A DNA stretch of 64,000 nucleotides from contig NC_064616.1 in the NCBI RefSeq assembly GCF_023898315.1, forward strand, positions 541,003,602-541,067,601, read 5' to 3'. Shown here piece by piece: positions 44,475 through 56,384 of this stretch (its first letter is position 1; every line of letters starts with the position of its first letter). The stretch is from Schistocerca nitens. Its lineage: Eukaryota; Arthropoda; Insecta; Orthoptera; Acrididae. The position numbers and the translations under genes were made by a program. The notes below the pieces were generated by a model, which did not search any database, was not told where the DNA came from, and saw nothing but the letters and a program-made list of their open reading frames with translations.

Positions 44475-44780
44475 TATAAAATCGTTGGCGTATTGTGTGG
44501 AGGACGGAGGGTGTATTCATAGATGGAGGGGAAGAGAGAGACGTATTTCAAATAACAAAAACTACGCTGATTAGTTTGTAAATATGTAGACAGGGCATAA
44601 ATGAAATCAAAATAGGATACTTAACAAACTGTATATTCAAAAGAAACCCACTTGAATTAAAAGGGCAACTCAAAGGAAGCTAACCCATATTGTATCTTTT
44701 CTGTTGCCACGCGATCTTCCACTAGCTCCCAATGAGGAAAAATGACGAAAAAGAAGACATAACAAAACATTTTAAGAACT
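44475..44780. other. No feature recognised
   Basis: AT-rich sequence leading to the Tc1-like element; its terminal inverted repeat may lie here but I could not define it. Confidence 0.3.
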
Positions 44781-45420
44781 CTAATATTTTATCCAGAATC
44801 CTTCACTATTTTGTACTTCTATCACGCGTCTTGGCATAGAATGTATAAGCAGTCGGACGTAACAGTCTGAAGAAGCAACTTCCTCCCAGGGTTCCAGGAC
44901 GCAGTCCCAAAGAGCGTGCGCAGTAATTGGTTGGTTTCGTGGCCAGTTCTCGGTTAATGTTCTGGCGACCTCAGCCCACATGTTTTCCGTGGAGTTCATA
45001 TCAGCCGCCCGTGGCGGCGAGTCCATGACTTTGACGCCAATCGTGGAGAGCCGCTGCTGAACAAATGCAGACTTGTGAAGGGGAGAATGGTCCTCTTGGA
45101 ACGTGACGTCCCCTTCTGCGTACAGCATTCTCACTGACTGAAGCATCACATTTTCCAATATGTGGGCATACTGCACGCTGTCCAGAGTTTCTTCTATCCT
45201 GTGAAGAATTCCCGCCCCTCTCGCCTAAATCCAACCCCAGTAGGTAACAGATAGCCGGCCACTTCTTCTCGTTGTGGTTACATATTCGCGTCGATGGCGA
45301 GTCCCTTGCGGCCTGTAAACGATTCGTGGACCGTCGTTATTGGTGGAAAACACCTTCTCATCAGTGAAAATGACGTTGTCCCACGACGCCCTCAGATGGA
45401 GCTCCGCAAATGCTAGCCGG
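44781..45420 (-). pseudogene. Tc1-like transposase, catalytic part
   Basis: On the minus strand the frame reads LAFAELHLRASWDNVIFTDE (first catalytic Asp), then RREYVTTTRRSGRLSV and YWGWI. A TAG stop at 45,225-45,227 follows, then the same frame gives YAHILENVML, VTFQEDHSPLHKS (second Asp) and PPRAADMNSTENMWAEVART (Glu). Exactly 34 residues separate the second Asp from the Glu, the DD34E spacing of Tc1-type transposases, which cut and paste their own element. The end at 44,781 fits the usual C-terminus. The DNA-binding half continues beyond an insertion at 45,421-46,655. Confidence 0.88.
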
Positions 45421-46659
45421 TGTAAGTGGCGTGAATAAAAGGACGCTATGTGCAAGAAGCATGAAGCGCCCTTTGAATGTATCCTGATAGCTAAAAGAGC
45501 CACGCGCACTTTGAATAAGAAAATGCTATTTGACACTGAAATCAATATAAAAGATAGGGTCGCCACCAACTCTAGCCACACGACAAAGAAGAGGTAGCAC
45601 TGAATCGGAAAAAACTTAATTTATTAATAAGAAAAACTCACAAAAGAACATTCATTGTAAAGTCATTGATAAAGAATGGGCTGTAGTTATTAATATGATC
45701 CAGGCATTCTTCCCGTGAATCAAATATTGAGTAAAGTAAAGAGGGCGTGAACACCATGCGTAAGTGCAGCCTGCAGCAAGATTCGTGAAAACAAGATCTA
45801 TTCCAGAGCATTTGTTTCAGATAAAAAAAAGGGACACTAATCACTACACCTGTGCACATGGAAACGCTACAGGTGGGCCAACAAGGAAAACTACAAGGTA
45901 AATGGCGAAGGTAACGGCGACGTAACATCGGTACACAAGATAAGATTGAAGGCAAAATTATTTATTCCTTAAAACATTGATGTAGTGCATCCATAGACTG
46001 CTGTTGCATGCTAACTATGTACAATTGCTTGTGAAATACTACACGTTTCATAACAGACTCGCCTGCCCACTCGGTCCGCGGAGACAATTTCTATGGACCG
46101 TGGCCAAATTTTAATCACATGAGACAAAGAAAATTCACAAATACACAAAAATTACCAAGATCCGGAAAAGATTAGAAGCATACACACACAGTTGTAGGCA
46201 CATAAACATTCACACTGAACCGAGGGCACTTCAACATATGCAACTCCTTTGTGCTGCGTTCCTCTCACGGATCAAAGTCAAGACTGCATTGGGAGTCAAA
46301 CTGAAAGTCTACAAAAGCCTTGCATTCCTTGCTGCAACCCAGCAAATAAATCAATATGAGACGAAATTCGAGACCAAAAGCTGAAAGCTCCCCTCTCTAT
46401 GTGACAACGCGCCACGCGGTCCGTCCAACTCACCCTTCTTCGACTGGAGCACAGCTGTGTACGCTTCCCGTACCGGCGGCAGACTGCCTCCCGCTTCTCC
46501 AGCCTCTTCCACGCTCCGCGTGGACCGGAAAACCCCAGGATGCCATCTCCGCCACCAACCTACCGCAGGTGGATTTCTCACAAGTAGCGGAAACCTCTTT
46601 GCCGACTTGACCACTACGAGAGTTGGCAATGAAAGGTGGCTACAGGACCCTTTCACCGG
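45417..46659. mobile_element. 1,235-bp TG...CA insertion (possible solo LTR) in the Tc1 transposase
   Basis: The insert occupies 45,421-46,655, starts TGTAAGTGG and ends CCTTTCA. It is flanked on both sides by CCGG (45,417-45,420 and 46,656-46,659). Insert plus one CCGG is 1,239 bp, a multiple of three, and the transposase frame on either side is the same. TG...CA ends and a short target duplication are what a solo LTR leaves after recombination. No coding frame inside it looks real. Confidence 0.6.
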
Positions 46660-47004
46660 TATAAAACGTTGTCTTCGCTGAGCTCTTGTTTCACGGCGGA
46701 TTGTCGTGCATGCAGTCCAGCGTCCCTCAGCCTTCGGCGAATCGTGTCACTGGAGCCGGGGAACTTGGTCTTCCCCCGCAACTGCTTCGCGTTCAGAAAG
46801 GGATTTTCTCTGCTCCTAGACACTAGGTCCCTGTCTTTCTGCTGTGGGATCACTCTCTTCCTGCCTGAGCCAGGAGCCCTGTTGCTTCTTTCGAGGCAGA
46901 TCCTCCACCACCTCGTTGCAGTGGTATGTGGTACGCCATACCGTCTGCCAGCTTCTCTGATGGAACATCCTCCTTCCTCATTGAGAGCGACGACTCTACC
47001 TCGG
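46656..47004 (-). pseudogene. Tc1-like transposase, N-terminal DNA-binding part
   Basis: The minus-strand frame reads GRVVALNEEGGCSIREAGRR, VPHTTATRWWR, then GSGRKRV (the Gly-Arg-rich linker between the two helix-turn-helix domains of this family), then SDTIRRRLRDAGLHARQSAV and KQELSEDNVLY. This pattern of two helix-turn-helix units precedes the catalytic domain in Tc1/mariner proteins and binds the terminal repeats. It is cut from the catalytic half by the 1,235-bp insertion and loses its start at a SINE near 47,005. Confidence 0.8.
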
Positions 47005-47208
47005 CCGGCCGGTGTGGCCGAGCGGTTCTAGGCGCTTCAGTCTGGAACCGCGCGACAGCTACGATCGCCGGTTCGAATCCTGCCTCGGGCATAGATGTGT
47101 GTGATGTCCTTAGGTTAGTTAGGTTTAAGTAGTTCTAAGTTCTAGGGGACTGATGACCACAGCAGTTAAGTCCCATAGTGCTCAGAGCCATTTGAACCAT
47201 TTTTTTTA
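47005..47208 (+). repeat. tRNA-derived SINE (type A)
   Basis: Plus-strand copy with GGCCGGTGTGGCCGAGCGG start, B box GGTTCGAATCCTG, tail GAGCCATTTGAACCATTTTT. It lies directly at the truncated start of the Tc1 transposase. I could not define a target duplication. Confidence 0.85.
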
Positions 47209-47571
47209 ACTAAGCGGAATGTAAAAGTAAACAGGTTTGGCGGCAGCTTCTCCTAATAATAGTATATACTTAGTATATAATACACGTTTTGTGCACTTAT
47301 AACATGTACTCAGTGTCTCTGAAGCAATACGTGCTGCACGACGGAAATTACTTTCTGCTGAGGCACTTCATTTAAATCTCAATGATACATGACTACTAGA
47401 CAACATTGCTCTTTACGGCTGTTAATCCATTTGTAATTTAACATCATGATATCTCAGATATTACGCAACACGTTACTAGGGATGAGTAAGGCCTTAGGGT
47501 TTGCAACTAAACATGCTACTCCCAGCTACTACTGAATATGAAGTTGATTACTAACGTGTCTTCATAACCAT
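47209..47571. other. No feature recognised
   Basis: AT-rich sequence. The 5' end and terminal repeat of the Tc1-like element would be expected here but are not readable. Confidence 0.3.
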
Positions 47572-47772
47572 GTGTGCGGCGTTCGACTCTTAGTCAGCAT
47601 AGACGTTTTCGTCACCTAATTTCTAGTTAAACGTGTGCACATCCCGCTGATGGTGGACCAACATTGGACATTTCTCGTCTGTTCCTGGTTAGACAACGAC
47701 GGCGGTAGGCGCCGGGTTCGAATCCCGGTCAGGCAATACAACTCCAGTCGTCATTTAAGGTTCTAACGCCAC
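47572..47772 (+). repeat. Diverged repeat U with tRNA-like B box, copy 2
   Basis: Inverted relative to 42,999-43,202. Contains GGGTTCGAATCCCGGTCAGG, a strong B-box/T-arm-like sequence, but the rest does not fold into a convincing tRNA. Confidence 0.5.
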
Positions 47773-48130
47773 TACTGGTGACAAACTGTGATATCTACAT
47801 TCTGATTTTACGTACTTATTCAACAATCCGATTAGGTGCTGGGTTCGCATCGTTGTCCCCAGCATTACATGATGGCATTCCAATTTTAAACGTGTGCATC
47901 CTTTATTCATTGACAATGCAACACTATACAACGTCTTTCGAGGTTAATTACCAAGAAGGTAATTGTCATGTTAGGGTTCCTGCTTTCATACAAAAATTAT
48001 CGTCATTTACGTTCAAGTTGAGAATTGATAACTGATACTGGTGCAAACGTCAATATTTGACGTCTCTTTCTGCCTAGTGATCGAGTCTCGATAAGGCACA
48101 AAGCTTTTCTCCGTTAACAATGGCTTTACG

Positions 48131-48745
48131 TTCTGGGTTTGCATCCGGATCCAGAACGAAGACGTTGGTCATGTCATTTAAAGTACAACTTCGTGTACAA
48201 GTAACTGTTGATGAGTAATGTGAACAATGATATTACTTGTGATTCGCTGTTAATGTTGGGATTTCCGTAGAGTGGTTGCCGCTGTTAATCACGTTTTCTT
48301 TTAACTGCTTAGTATTACGTAAAGTTTATGCGAAACCACCCCCGTTAAACGTTGAACGACGTTCAGCTTGTGTTGGGTAAACCTTTTAGACAGCAAAGAA
48401 CTGGTTTCGAATTGCCATACAACTTTATAAATCCATATACTGTCTCAAATATTTAATTGTGCCTATGGATTACTGAACGATTTATGTGACAAAACTAGTT
48501 GTCCCAAACATTTCAAATGTCACTTATTGTAATTAAGTTTAGTTTACAAACGTTAAGGACTGTCAGATCTCTTCTGTACTATCGTGGTGTTACTTTACAT
48601 CTGGACAGACTGTCATAAAGACCGGTGTTCTCTATTAGTCTCTAGCGGTACCCATTGTGTATCTTACAACGACTGTACTGTGGTGGGTTGCGACTATGTG
48701 CAACACAGACATGCTCTGTTGGTTGCATACATTCAGGTGCAACCT
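48131..48745 (+). repeat. Diverged repeat T, copy 2
   Basis: Collinear with 42,446-42,930 in the same orientation, with internal length differences. The open frame at 48,584-48,991 falls partly in this repeat and is probably not a gene. Confidence 0.45.
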
Positions 48746-51700
48746 ACACGTTGGAATTCAGGGGTGACCCACTTTTTTGCTGTCGAGTGTACATGTGCGT
48801 CAGTGAAAAAGACCAATAAAAAGGTGTTAGCATGTGGACGTAGTGTGCTGTTCCAGTCTCTTCTGTACCTAAGGTCCATCACCGTTCCCTTTGGATCCCT
48901 ACGTAATTCGGTGCTCTCCGATACACACGATCGAACAGTGGAGGAGTGGTACTCAAGCATCAACTTTAGCTTACAATATCTCCGGATGTAATTAACATTT
49001 TACAATGCAACAAACGGCACTGATTACGTATTTGTTTATATGATCAGATGTGCTAACAAAACTAACGGGGTTCCATTAAAAAAAACGTTGGTTTGTGTTA
49101 AAAAACATACTTCCGTGCATTTTTTTATGGTTTGTATTAACAAATTACACTAGCCCCTCTCCTCACGTTCGGTCTGTGGAATCGATTCGTCAGTATTTGA
49201 TGTGGTTTACGAAATATATCCAGCGTTAATGTTAGGTGACTCACCCTGCATTTTCTTAAAAATTTCATGAAGTAGTCACTGGTGTCCATTCCACCGATAC
49301 CAAAGTTTAGTCTGATTGTGTTTCATTGAAACCAAAAATTTCTTCCATTGTGAGTAACTTTTACTCTTCATTACATTATGTATTTTATTCTCTTCCAAAA
49401 ATTATATCCACAAGACTCCCTTTCATGTCAACCACATATCATTGACAGTCTTTACTCCATGTAAAATATGATACAAGACAATAATTCATCCAGATGGTTA
49501 ACATTTCAAATACAATTTTCTGAGTCATTCCATTTTTATTCTAAATAGTACACGAATATTAAAGGAATAGATGGAGAACAGTGTTTTGACATCCGAAGTA
49601 ATAGCTTTGCCAACAAAATTAACAAATCAGCTACACTTACATTGCGAACAGCTATGATAACATAATTGTAACAGACATGCTAATAGTACAATGTCAGGTG
49701 TTTGGACTGCAAGCTTTGACAGCAGTGCCGATTCTCTGATTGTTAAATCGGGTTTCTTGCCCTTCTTTGTCATTTTACTCTACCAATGCAACATATGAAA
49801 AGTATATGATGGATCGAGGAAACAAAAATCTGGTTGACAAGTCTGTTTATGTAGGTGTATATCACCCAACAAGGACAATGAAAGAGACTGAAATGCTTCT
49901 GAGATGCTACAATATTAATAAAAACTTAAAATACCTATTCAACATTCAAACAATCTATATGAGAAATATATTCATTCAATTGGCAAAGCAAACAGTTAAG
50001 AATTCTCTAGATAAAGTGGAGTCCATAGGACAGTTGAGTGAGCTGATAACTGCTTCTACAATTGAAAACATTTACTAAAACTTACAAGCTGGGATAGGCA
50101 AGGTATAGAGAAAGCAATTTGTGGCGTACCTGTATTAAACTGTTGAGGAAAACCATCCGATGTGTAAATGCGGAAGCAGGCAAACAATTTGAAACGACGC
50201 CCTGTTGAATGCTGGTCCATTGTATAAACCACTGTATCATTATGCTTGGCTTCTTATGGTAATTAGCTCTATGTTATTATTTGTAACATTATAGCTTCAA
50301 TGTAATGTCCATTGTAACATCAGAGATCAATAGCTCTACTGTCATAAATTTTTTTGGTCTTTTCTACCTTCTGCCATTAAGATATTTTATATATTGGTTG
50401 ATTGTATTGATACCACAAGAGTGTTCGCTTCTTCCTCTGTAAAATCTTTGATGTCATGGTTTAATCCTATACGATGTAGTGTCTCTGCTATTTAAATTCT
50501 TTACCTCACTAGGAGGGAGACAATACTTACTGTATATATTTGGAATTTGCGTGAATAATTTTTTGTAGAAATGTCAATAGGTATAAATGTTCCGTTTTAT
50601 TTAATAAGTTTGGTTGATTTTACGTAATTGCTTATCCTCACTTAAAGTTATTAGTTTTTTATATTTATAAAAAGTGTTGTGGTTCCCCTCGGGAACGGAA
50701 TAATGTGGTTGGCATGGATAGATAGGTGGAGCTAAGAGTTAGTGGGTGACGAGCTATCAAACTGTCAACAGCTTATGTAAAAGTCGTGTATTGTGCTGGT
50801 GCCGAGAGAGGCTTTTTGTGCCATATTCCATTGTGACAAAGCCTCGAATGGATGTATAAATAGCTGGAAATATTCAGGAATTGATATCTATCATCGCCAC
50901 CAAGAAATAACAGGGTCCAACATTTCTACCTGCAAATCATCCTACCAACATGCACTCGCCATTACATTGTGCAATCACTGTAATGGGCTGGAGGAATTGT
51001 AGATATGTAAACTGAACGATCAGCTCGTTTGATGTTTTAGTGTGCTGAAATATAAGGTAACTTATATCTGAATCTATGGACCTACCTTGATTTTTTTTTC
51101 CTTATCACAACACCTTTCAGGATCCACTCCGTTTGAACTATAACTCCCGAGTGTCCTGATCTAGAAAAATAATACTGAAAACGAAAGACTATTACCTAAT
51201 TAAATTTGTTCAAAATTGAGTGAAGTAAATTGTCTAATATTATTGTGGATTTTGGTGAAGTCGAAGGAGGAAGTAAGTGTAGCTTTTTTAAGAGCCTCTC
51301 AATATCTGAACTTTTTCATAATTTTGTTTTGTGATGTTTCAAAATTTCTCAGTTGTGGCTTAAAAAGGTAAATAACAATGAAACGGTTTTCTTAAGTTGG
51401 CATTCTTTAAATTGTTTATGAAGGTGTGTTTAGTTTGCTTTACTACAGTGCTCAAATGCCTACTGTTACTTGATTATAGAAAGTTCTAATTAGTCTTGGT
51501 ATTTACGATAAGTTCTGTGCTCAATGTGTTCAAATTAGTTTATGAGCACCCACTAATTGTTTTATCCTCACTGAAGGTAAAGTTGCTATGAAACTTAATA
51601 CCCATAAGATCAGTTACATCTATGCGTTTAAAGAATAGTGTGAATCTTATTGCATGTAAATATTATTTAAATGAGTACTATGCAAAAAATATCTGATGAA

Positions 51701-54105
51701 GGAAGACTAAGCCCATGCCTAATTTTCAGTTTAACACTGATTTGAATGTGTAGTGTTGATGGAGTTATTCAGTTTCTCAAAGCATCTAATATTTATGAGT
51801 GTAACAGTATCTCTTGTGATTGTGAGTACGTGAACGCCTTGCTGCTGCTACTACTCTTACCCACTATAACGTTTGTTGTGGCTTGTGAATGGGTTCATTG
51901 GACTTTAGTATGAGAAAAGAACAGACTGTGTCTTTCTACTAAAACTGCTTACATATTCTTTAAAAAGGAATGTTACTTATTCTTTTGCCTAATTAGGCTG
52001 CCGAACGTTTCCTTTGTTCTGTGAACAGTGTGTGTAGGAAGAATATTGTTTATTACTGTTTAATTATTTGCGTAATTCCGACTTTCACGTTGCATAAGCT
52101 AACTCCGTTAGGTAAATCACGATCAACAGTATGAAATTCCTTACATAGGGTAACACTGCTCTGCTTCTTTATACTGTAATTACTTTAATAAAAATAATTT
52201 CATTATACAAACTGCCTCCAGCTTTGAGGTTATAGTACAACAGTAGTGGACGGTAGAGTTATACCATGTCAAGTAAATCGTGATCCAAATAACAAGAACA
52301 TCTTTGAAAGAAATGTTGATATCAGCTATTGCTAATTGTTCAATATAAAATTTCTCGTTACCACATTTTTATAGATTCAATTGAAGGAACATTGGCGGGG
52401 ATAGTACTTCAGTACACATGTCACTGTTTGGCTATGAACAGGAAATCTAAAGCTACATTGATTTGAAATCTCGTTATATTTTATTGTTCGCCAGCGGATT
52501 TGAAGGACATAAGAACACTATACAAAATGATTTCAAGATTTCTTTGTGCCTAAGTTGTTTTCACCTGAAAACACCTGTTGCCAAGATATTACATTGTTCC
52601 TGGAGAGGCAGAATTGGTTGGTGATCCGCTATTTCTGTATACCCAAATGTTATAATTTCTAGTCTACGTGGAGGTGGTGAATATACGAGCCTTGTGGGCA
52701 CTGTCAGATACTTCTCGAGACTAGCTATTCGTAAAGGCAGAAACAATTAATGAGGAAAAACTCTGACACAGCTGTCACTCTAAAAATGTACTATAAACTT
52801 ATCACTAAACACACTTTTGCGGGACAAACTATTTAAACAGTAGAGATAGTATTCTAGTTCCACATGCCAGACTATGAAGAAGTAATGGATCAGGTTGATG
52901 ACACTAGCAGATCATTAGTCAGTAGGGTCCAAGCCTGTTATGATGCCTAAATCATCAGCTGTATCAAGTAGTTACACATCCCAATGTTAACGCAAATCAG
53001 ATTAATCATCAACTTTCATCAAATGGGAAACAAATTTTTCCCCCAAAGCAGACAAGAAAACGATTACAAGACAACGAAACTATGTAAAGAACTATTTTTC
53101 CAAACAATGAATGTGAGATGAATTGGATCTGGCGTTAGGGAATTATACGATGGATATATACCAACTCAGTAAAATAAACATTTTGACTTCTGAAGTTACT
53201 GAATAGCTATGTATAGTCCTGAAACAAATAAAAAATTATATAGGTAAGAGCTAAAGTTACTGCAATATAAAATCCCAAGAAAGATTTAAGCAACCCTAAA
53301 ATTCTTTCGACAACTTCTTCAGTGTGAAAAGTGTGTAAAGAAAATAATAAATATCTGTAAAAAAATTGTTTGCTTAAATTTGTTCATTCGTATATGCATT
53401 GCTACAGTACGAAAGCATTTTGTAAAATTCGGAAGAGAAATGAAGAAAACAATTTTTTTTCTTTAACTGAATGTCTGTGGGAACACAGAAATTATGAAGG
53501 AAGAATGTGTGAATTATATTCCGAAACAACTTGAGACAGGTTTGAGAAATGTGATGAAGGACAGTCTTTCACCAAACGTGACTCACGGTGGTAAATCACA
53601 TGGAAGTTTGAAAAAGAGAAACAACTGTATAGCTGACTCACTATTATAGATGAGCCATTGTTGATAACGCTCCCGATACTGCAGCCATGATGGATAGGAA
53701 AAGATGCAGGTACGAGTCACCTGCATCAAGATTCTGTGTATAACAAGATTCTGTGTATATCACATTACAATACTAATCTTGGTGCTGTGGTGGGGCTGTG
53801 AGTGTCTCAGTTGTCTTAAGGGAATTCTTTCTTGATTTCATGTATGAATATGTATTCTAATAGCTAAACATAAGACAAACTTCAGATGTTATTTCCTTGG
53901 TCTTCTCTTTTTATCTACTACTTCTCTCTCAATATCAGGAGGAGCAACTGCAGCAAGATAGTGTAGCTTCTCTAAAGCTGTGATCTGCAGACAACTTGTA
54001 ATGATGTAGGAGACCTAATTGACAGCTACAGTCACCGCTTTTATAAGATGGGATGTGTTCCCCACTGGACATTTATCTTTGCTATAAAGTACTTGTAACT
54101 GACTG
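48746..54105. other. 5.3 kb without a recognisable gene
   Basis: AT-rich DNA. The longest frame of note, 49,740-50,078 (112 codons, Lys/Asn/Ile-rich, ETEMLLRCYNINKNLKYLF), resembles nothing I know and lacks support. A short inverted motif TTCCC...GGGAA is at about 50,682-50,697. No repeats shared with the rest of the window were noticed. Confidence 0.3.
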
Positions 54106-55428
54106 TACGAGGTGCGGCTAGAAAAAAACCGGACTGATGCTGGAAAAAACATTTATTTACAATTATTTACTATTTAATGTTATCTCCTTCAATGTACTCT
54201 TCTCCTCGGTCTCTACACCGCTCCATACGAATTTTCCACTGTTCATAGCAATGCTGCAGATCATTTTCGGTAAGTCCATACATTACTTCCGTCGCTTTTT
54301 CTTTTACTGCTTCAACAGTCTCAAATCTAGTTCCTTTCAAAGCTGACTTGACTTTAGGGAAAAGAAAAAAGTCACAGGGGGCCAAATCAGGTGAGTAGGG
54401 TGGATGATCTAAGATGGGAATGTTGTGTTTTGCCAAAAACGTCTTCACTGACAACGCACTGTGAGCTGGGGCATTGTCTTGGTGAAGGATCCATGACTTT
54501 TTTCTCCACAAATCGTTCCGTTTTCTCCGTACTCGCTCACGTAGGGTAGCCAGGACGCTAATGTAGTAATGCTGATTCACTGTTTGTCCCTCTGGTACCC
54601 AATCAATGTGCACAATCCCTTTGATGTCAAAAAAAAAAATCATCATTGCCTTGAATTTCGATTTTGACATTCGTGCTTTTTTTGTCGTGGAGAACCAGGA
54701 GTTTTCCAATGCATCGATTGGCGTTTAGTTTCGGGATCGTAAGTAAAAAACCACGATTCATCGCAAGTAATAACATTTTGTAAGAAGGTGGGATCACTTT
54801 CAATGTTTTCCAGATTGTCAGACCAAATCATTCTTCGGCGTTCCTTCTGTTCAATTGTGAGACACTTTGGAACCATTTTTGAACACACTTTGTTCATGTT
54901 GAAACTTTCATGAAGAATCTGCCTAACACTTTCCTTGTCTACTCCTGTTAACTCAGACACTGCTCTGATTGTTAAACGGCGATCTTGTCGAACAAGTTTA
55001 CCGATTTTTTCAATGTTTGTATCAGTTTTTGCTGACAATGGTCTGCCAGTGCGAGTGTCATCACTGGTGTCTTCGCGGCCATCTTTAAATCGTTTAAACC
55101 ACTCAAACACTTGTGTTCGAGATAAACAATCATCGCCGTACACTTGTTGTAACATTACAAACGTTTCACTTGCAGATTTTCCTAGTTTGAAACAAAATTT
55201 GATGTTAACACGCTGTTCTTTCTGTACACTCAACATTTTCCGACGCACAGACAAAACGTCAACTACTTAAAACAGACGCCACGGACAGACTGAGTGCAGG
55301 AGGCAGATGAAACTCGAGCAGTAGGCGGAGCGAGAGTCACGCGACAGGCCACGCGACTTTCAGCCTTATTGCATTCGTTTTATTGTTTCACCAGTACTAG
55401 TCCGGTTTTTTTCTAGCCACACCTCGTA
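54106..55428 (-). mobile_element. Mariner-family DNA transposon with both terminal repeats
   Basis: The element runs 54,108-55,426 (1,319 bp) and is flanked by TA on both sides (54,106-54,107 and 55,427-55,428), the mariner target duplication. The ends are inverted repeats: left CGAGGTGCGGCTAGAAAAAA, right (reverse complement) CGAGGTGTGGCTAGAAAAAA, both continuing ACCGGACT. One mismatch is seen in the first 28 bases. It encodes a DD34D transposase on the minus strand with one frameshift. Confidence 0.95.
54170..55236 (-). pseudogene. Mariner transposase, one frameshift
   Basis: The first ATG in frame is at 55,236 (MLSVQKEQRVNIKFCFKLGK). Two helix-turn-helix regions follow (SASETFVMLQQVYGD; AVSELTGVDKESVRQILHES). 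The catalytic residues are all present: ITCDESWFFTYDPETKRQS (Asp 1), SWILHQDNAPAH (Asp 2) and YSPDLAPCDFFLFPK (Asp 3). Exactly 34 residues lie between the second and third Asp, the mariner DD34D signature. The frame shifts in an A7 tract on the minus strand (54,677-54,683), after which the rest reads in the next frame to TAG at 54,170-54,172. Apart from this I see no stop. The element is autonomous in design but disabled here. Confidence 0.93.
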
Positions 55429-56369
55429 GAAGACCTCGAAGTTTGTGATCGTGCTCCCCAAGATTTTCCTGTCACGATCTGCTTGTTATACAAACAATGC
55501 TGCTTGAAGAAGGGGGAGTATAACCCCCACTGTTGTGTGTCGATTGAGAAATTTTTATTTCTGATGTTTTAAACTTTTTCTAGTAATGTACAGCGGATTA
55601 CAGTAACATAGCTTGCTGTAACATATGTGAAATTATTTATTGTAATATGCCTTATTTCATAGACATATTCTATTGAGTCAGATTCATTATTTGAGATGCG
55701 CAGTACTCTCCAACCCTATTGCTTGCGTGTTCTTGGATAAGGAATATGCCAAACTTCTCCACCAACTTTTCAAGCTTGAAGGGGAAGCCTTGAAATAATT
55801 TTACTTTTTCCCTAGTAAGATAATTAGTCTCAAATTTTAAACACACTATTATCTGCATATTCCTTAATATAACTACAAAGTAACCACTAGATCTATCACA
55901 CAGATTGTGAGAAATTATTAATTTATTTTGAAGGATTTTTTAACAATTTCCTTTCTGTAGTAAATTTACTTTAATGTGTTTGTGAAATTGAAGATCATAT
56001 GAAATGGTATAGACGAGCAGTTTTGTATAAGGTTTTCTAAATATCTTTTGTGGTGACCTTAATATTAGTTTTCAAAGTTACGTATCTATTTATTCAGAGC
56101 GTCAAAACATTCACATATCAATATTTCCTTTAAAATTTTTTTTCAAAATTATAATTATCACTGTTGTCACTGACGGTAATTACTTTCTCTACAAAAAACA
56201 ATTTAGGGAATATGCACTATGAAAAAGTTATGTCTGAATATTCAGATACAAAAATGAGACATAAATGCTGTAAAAGTTAGACAGCACAATCACTTCCTGG
56301 TCCTTGCTCTAAAACTCACTTTGGTTATGAGTTGTTCTTTCTGTTCTCTTCTGAGCTTCCTCAGCTTAT
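55429..56369. other. No feature recognised
   Basis: AT-rich sequence between the mariner element and the RT fragment. Confidence 0.3.
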
Positions 56370-56384
56370 ATGACGATCAATCTG

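Noticed and set aside
46351..47132. Several open frames on both strands across 46.35-47.1 kb
   Set aside because: They span the solo-LTR-like insert, Tc1 remnant and SINE in wrong frames; only the minus-strand Tc1 frame has homology.
47690..47740. Possible tRNA gene with GGGTTCGAATCCCGG
   Set aside because: Only the T-arm/B box is convincing; no matching acceptor and anticodon stems, and a diverged copy lies at 43.0 kb, so it is a tRNA-derived repeat.
49740..50078. 112-codon Lys/Asn-rich frame
   Set aside because: No recognisable domain, and AT-rich context gives such frames by chance.
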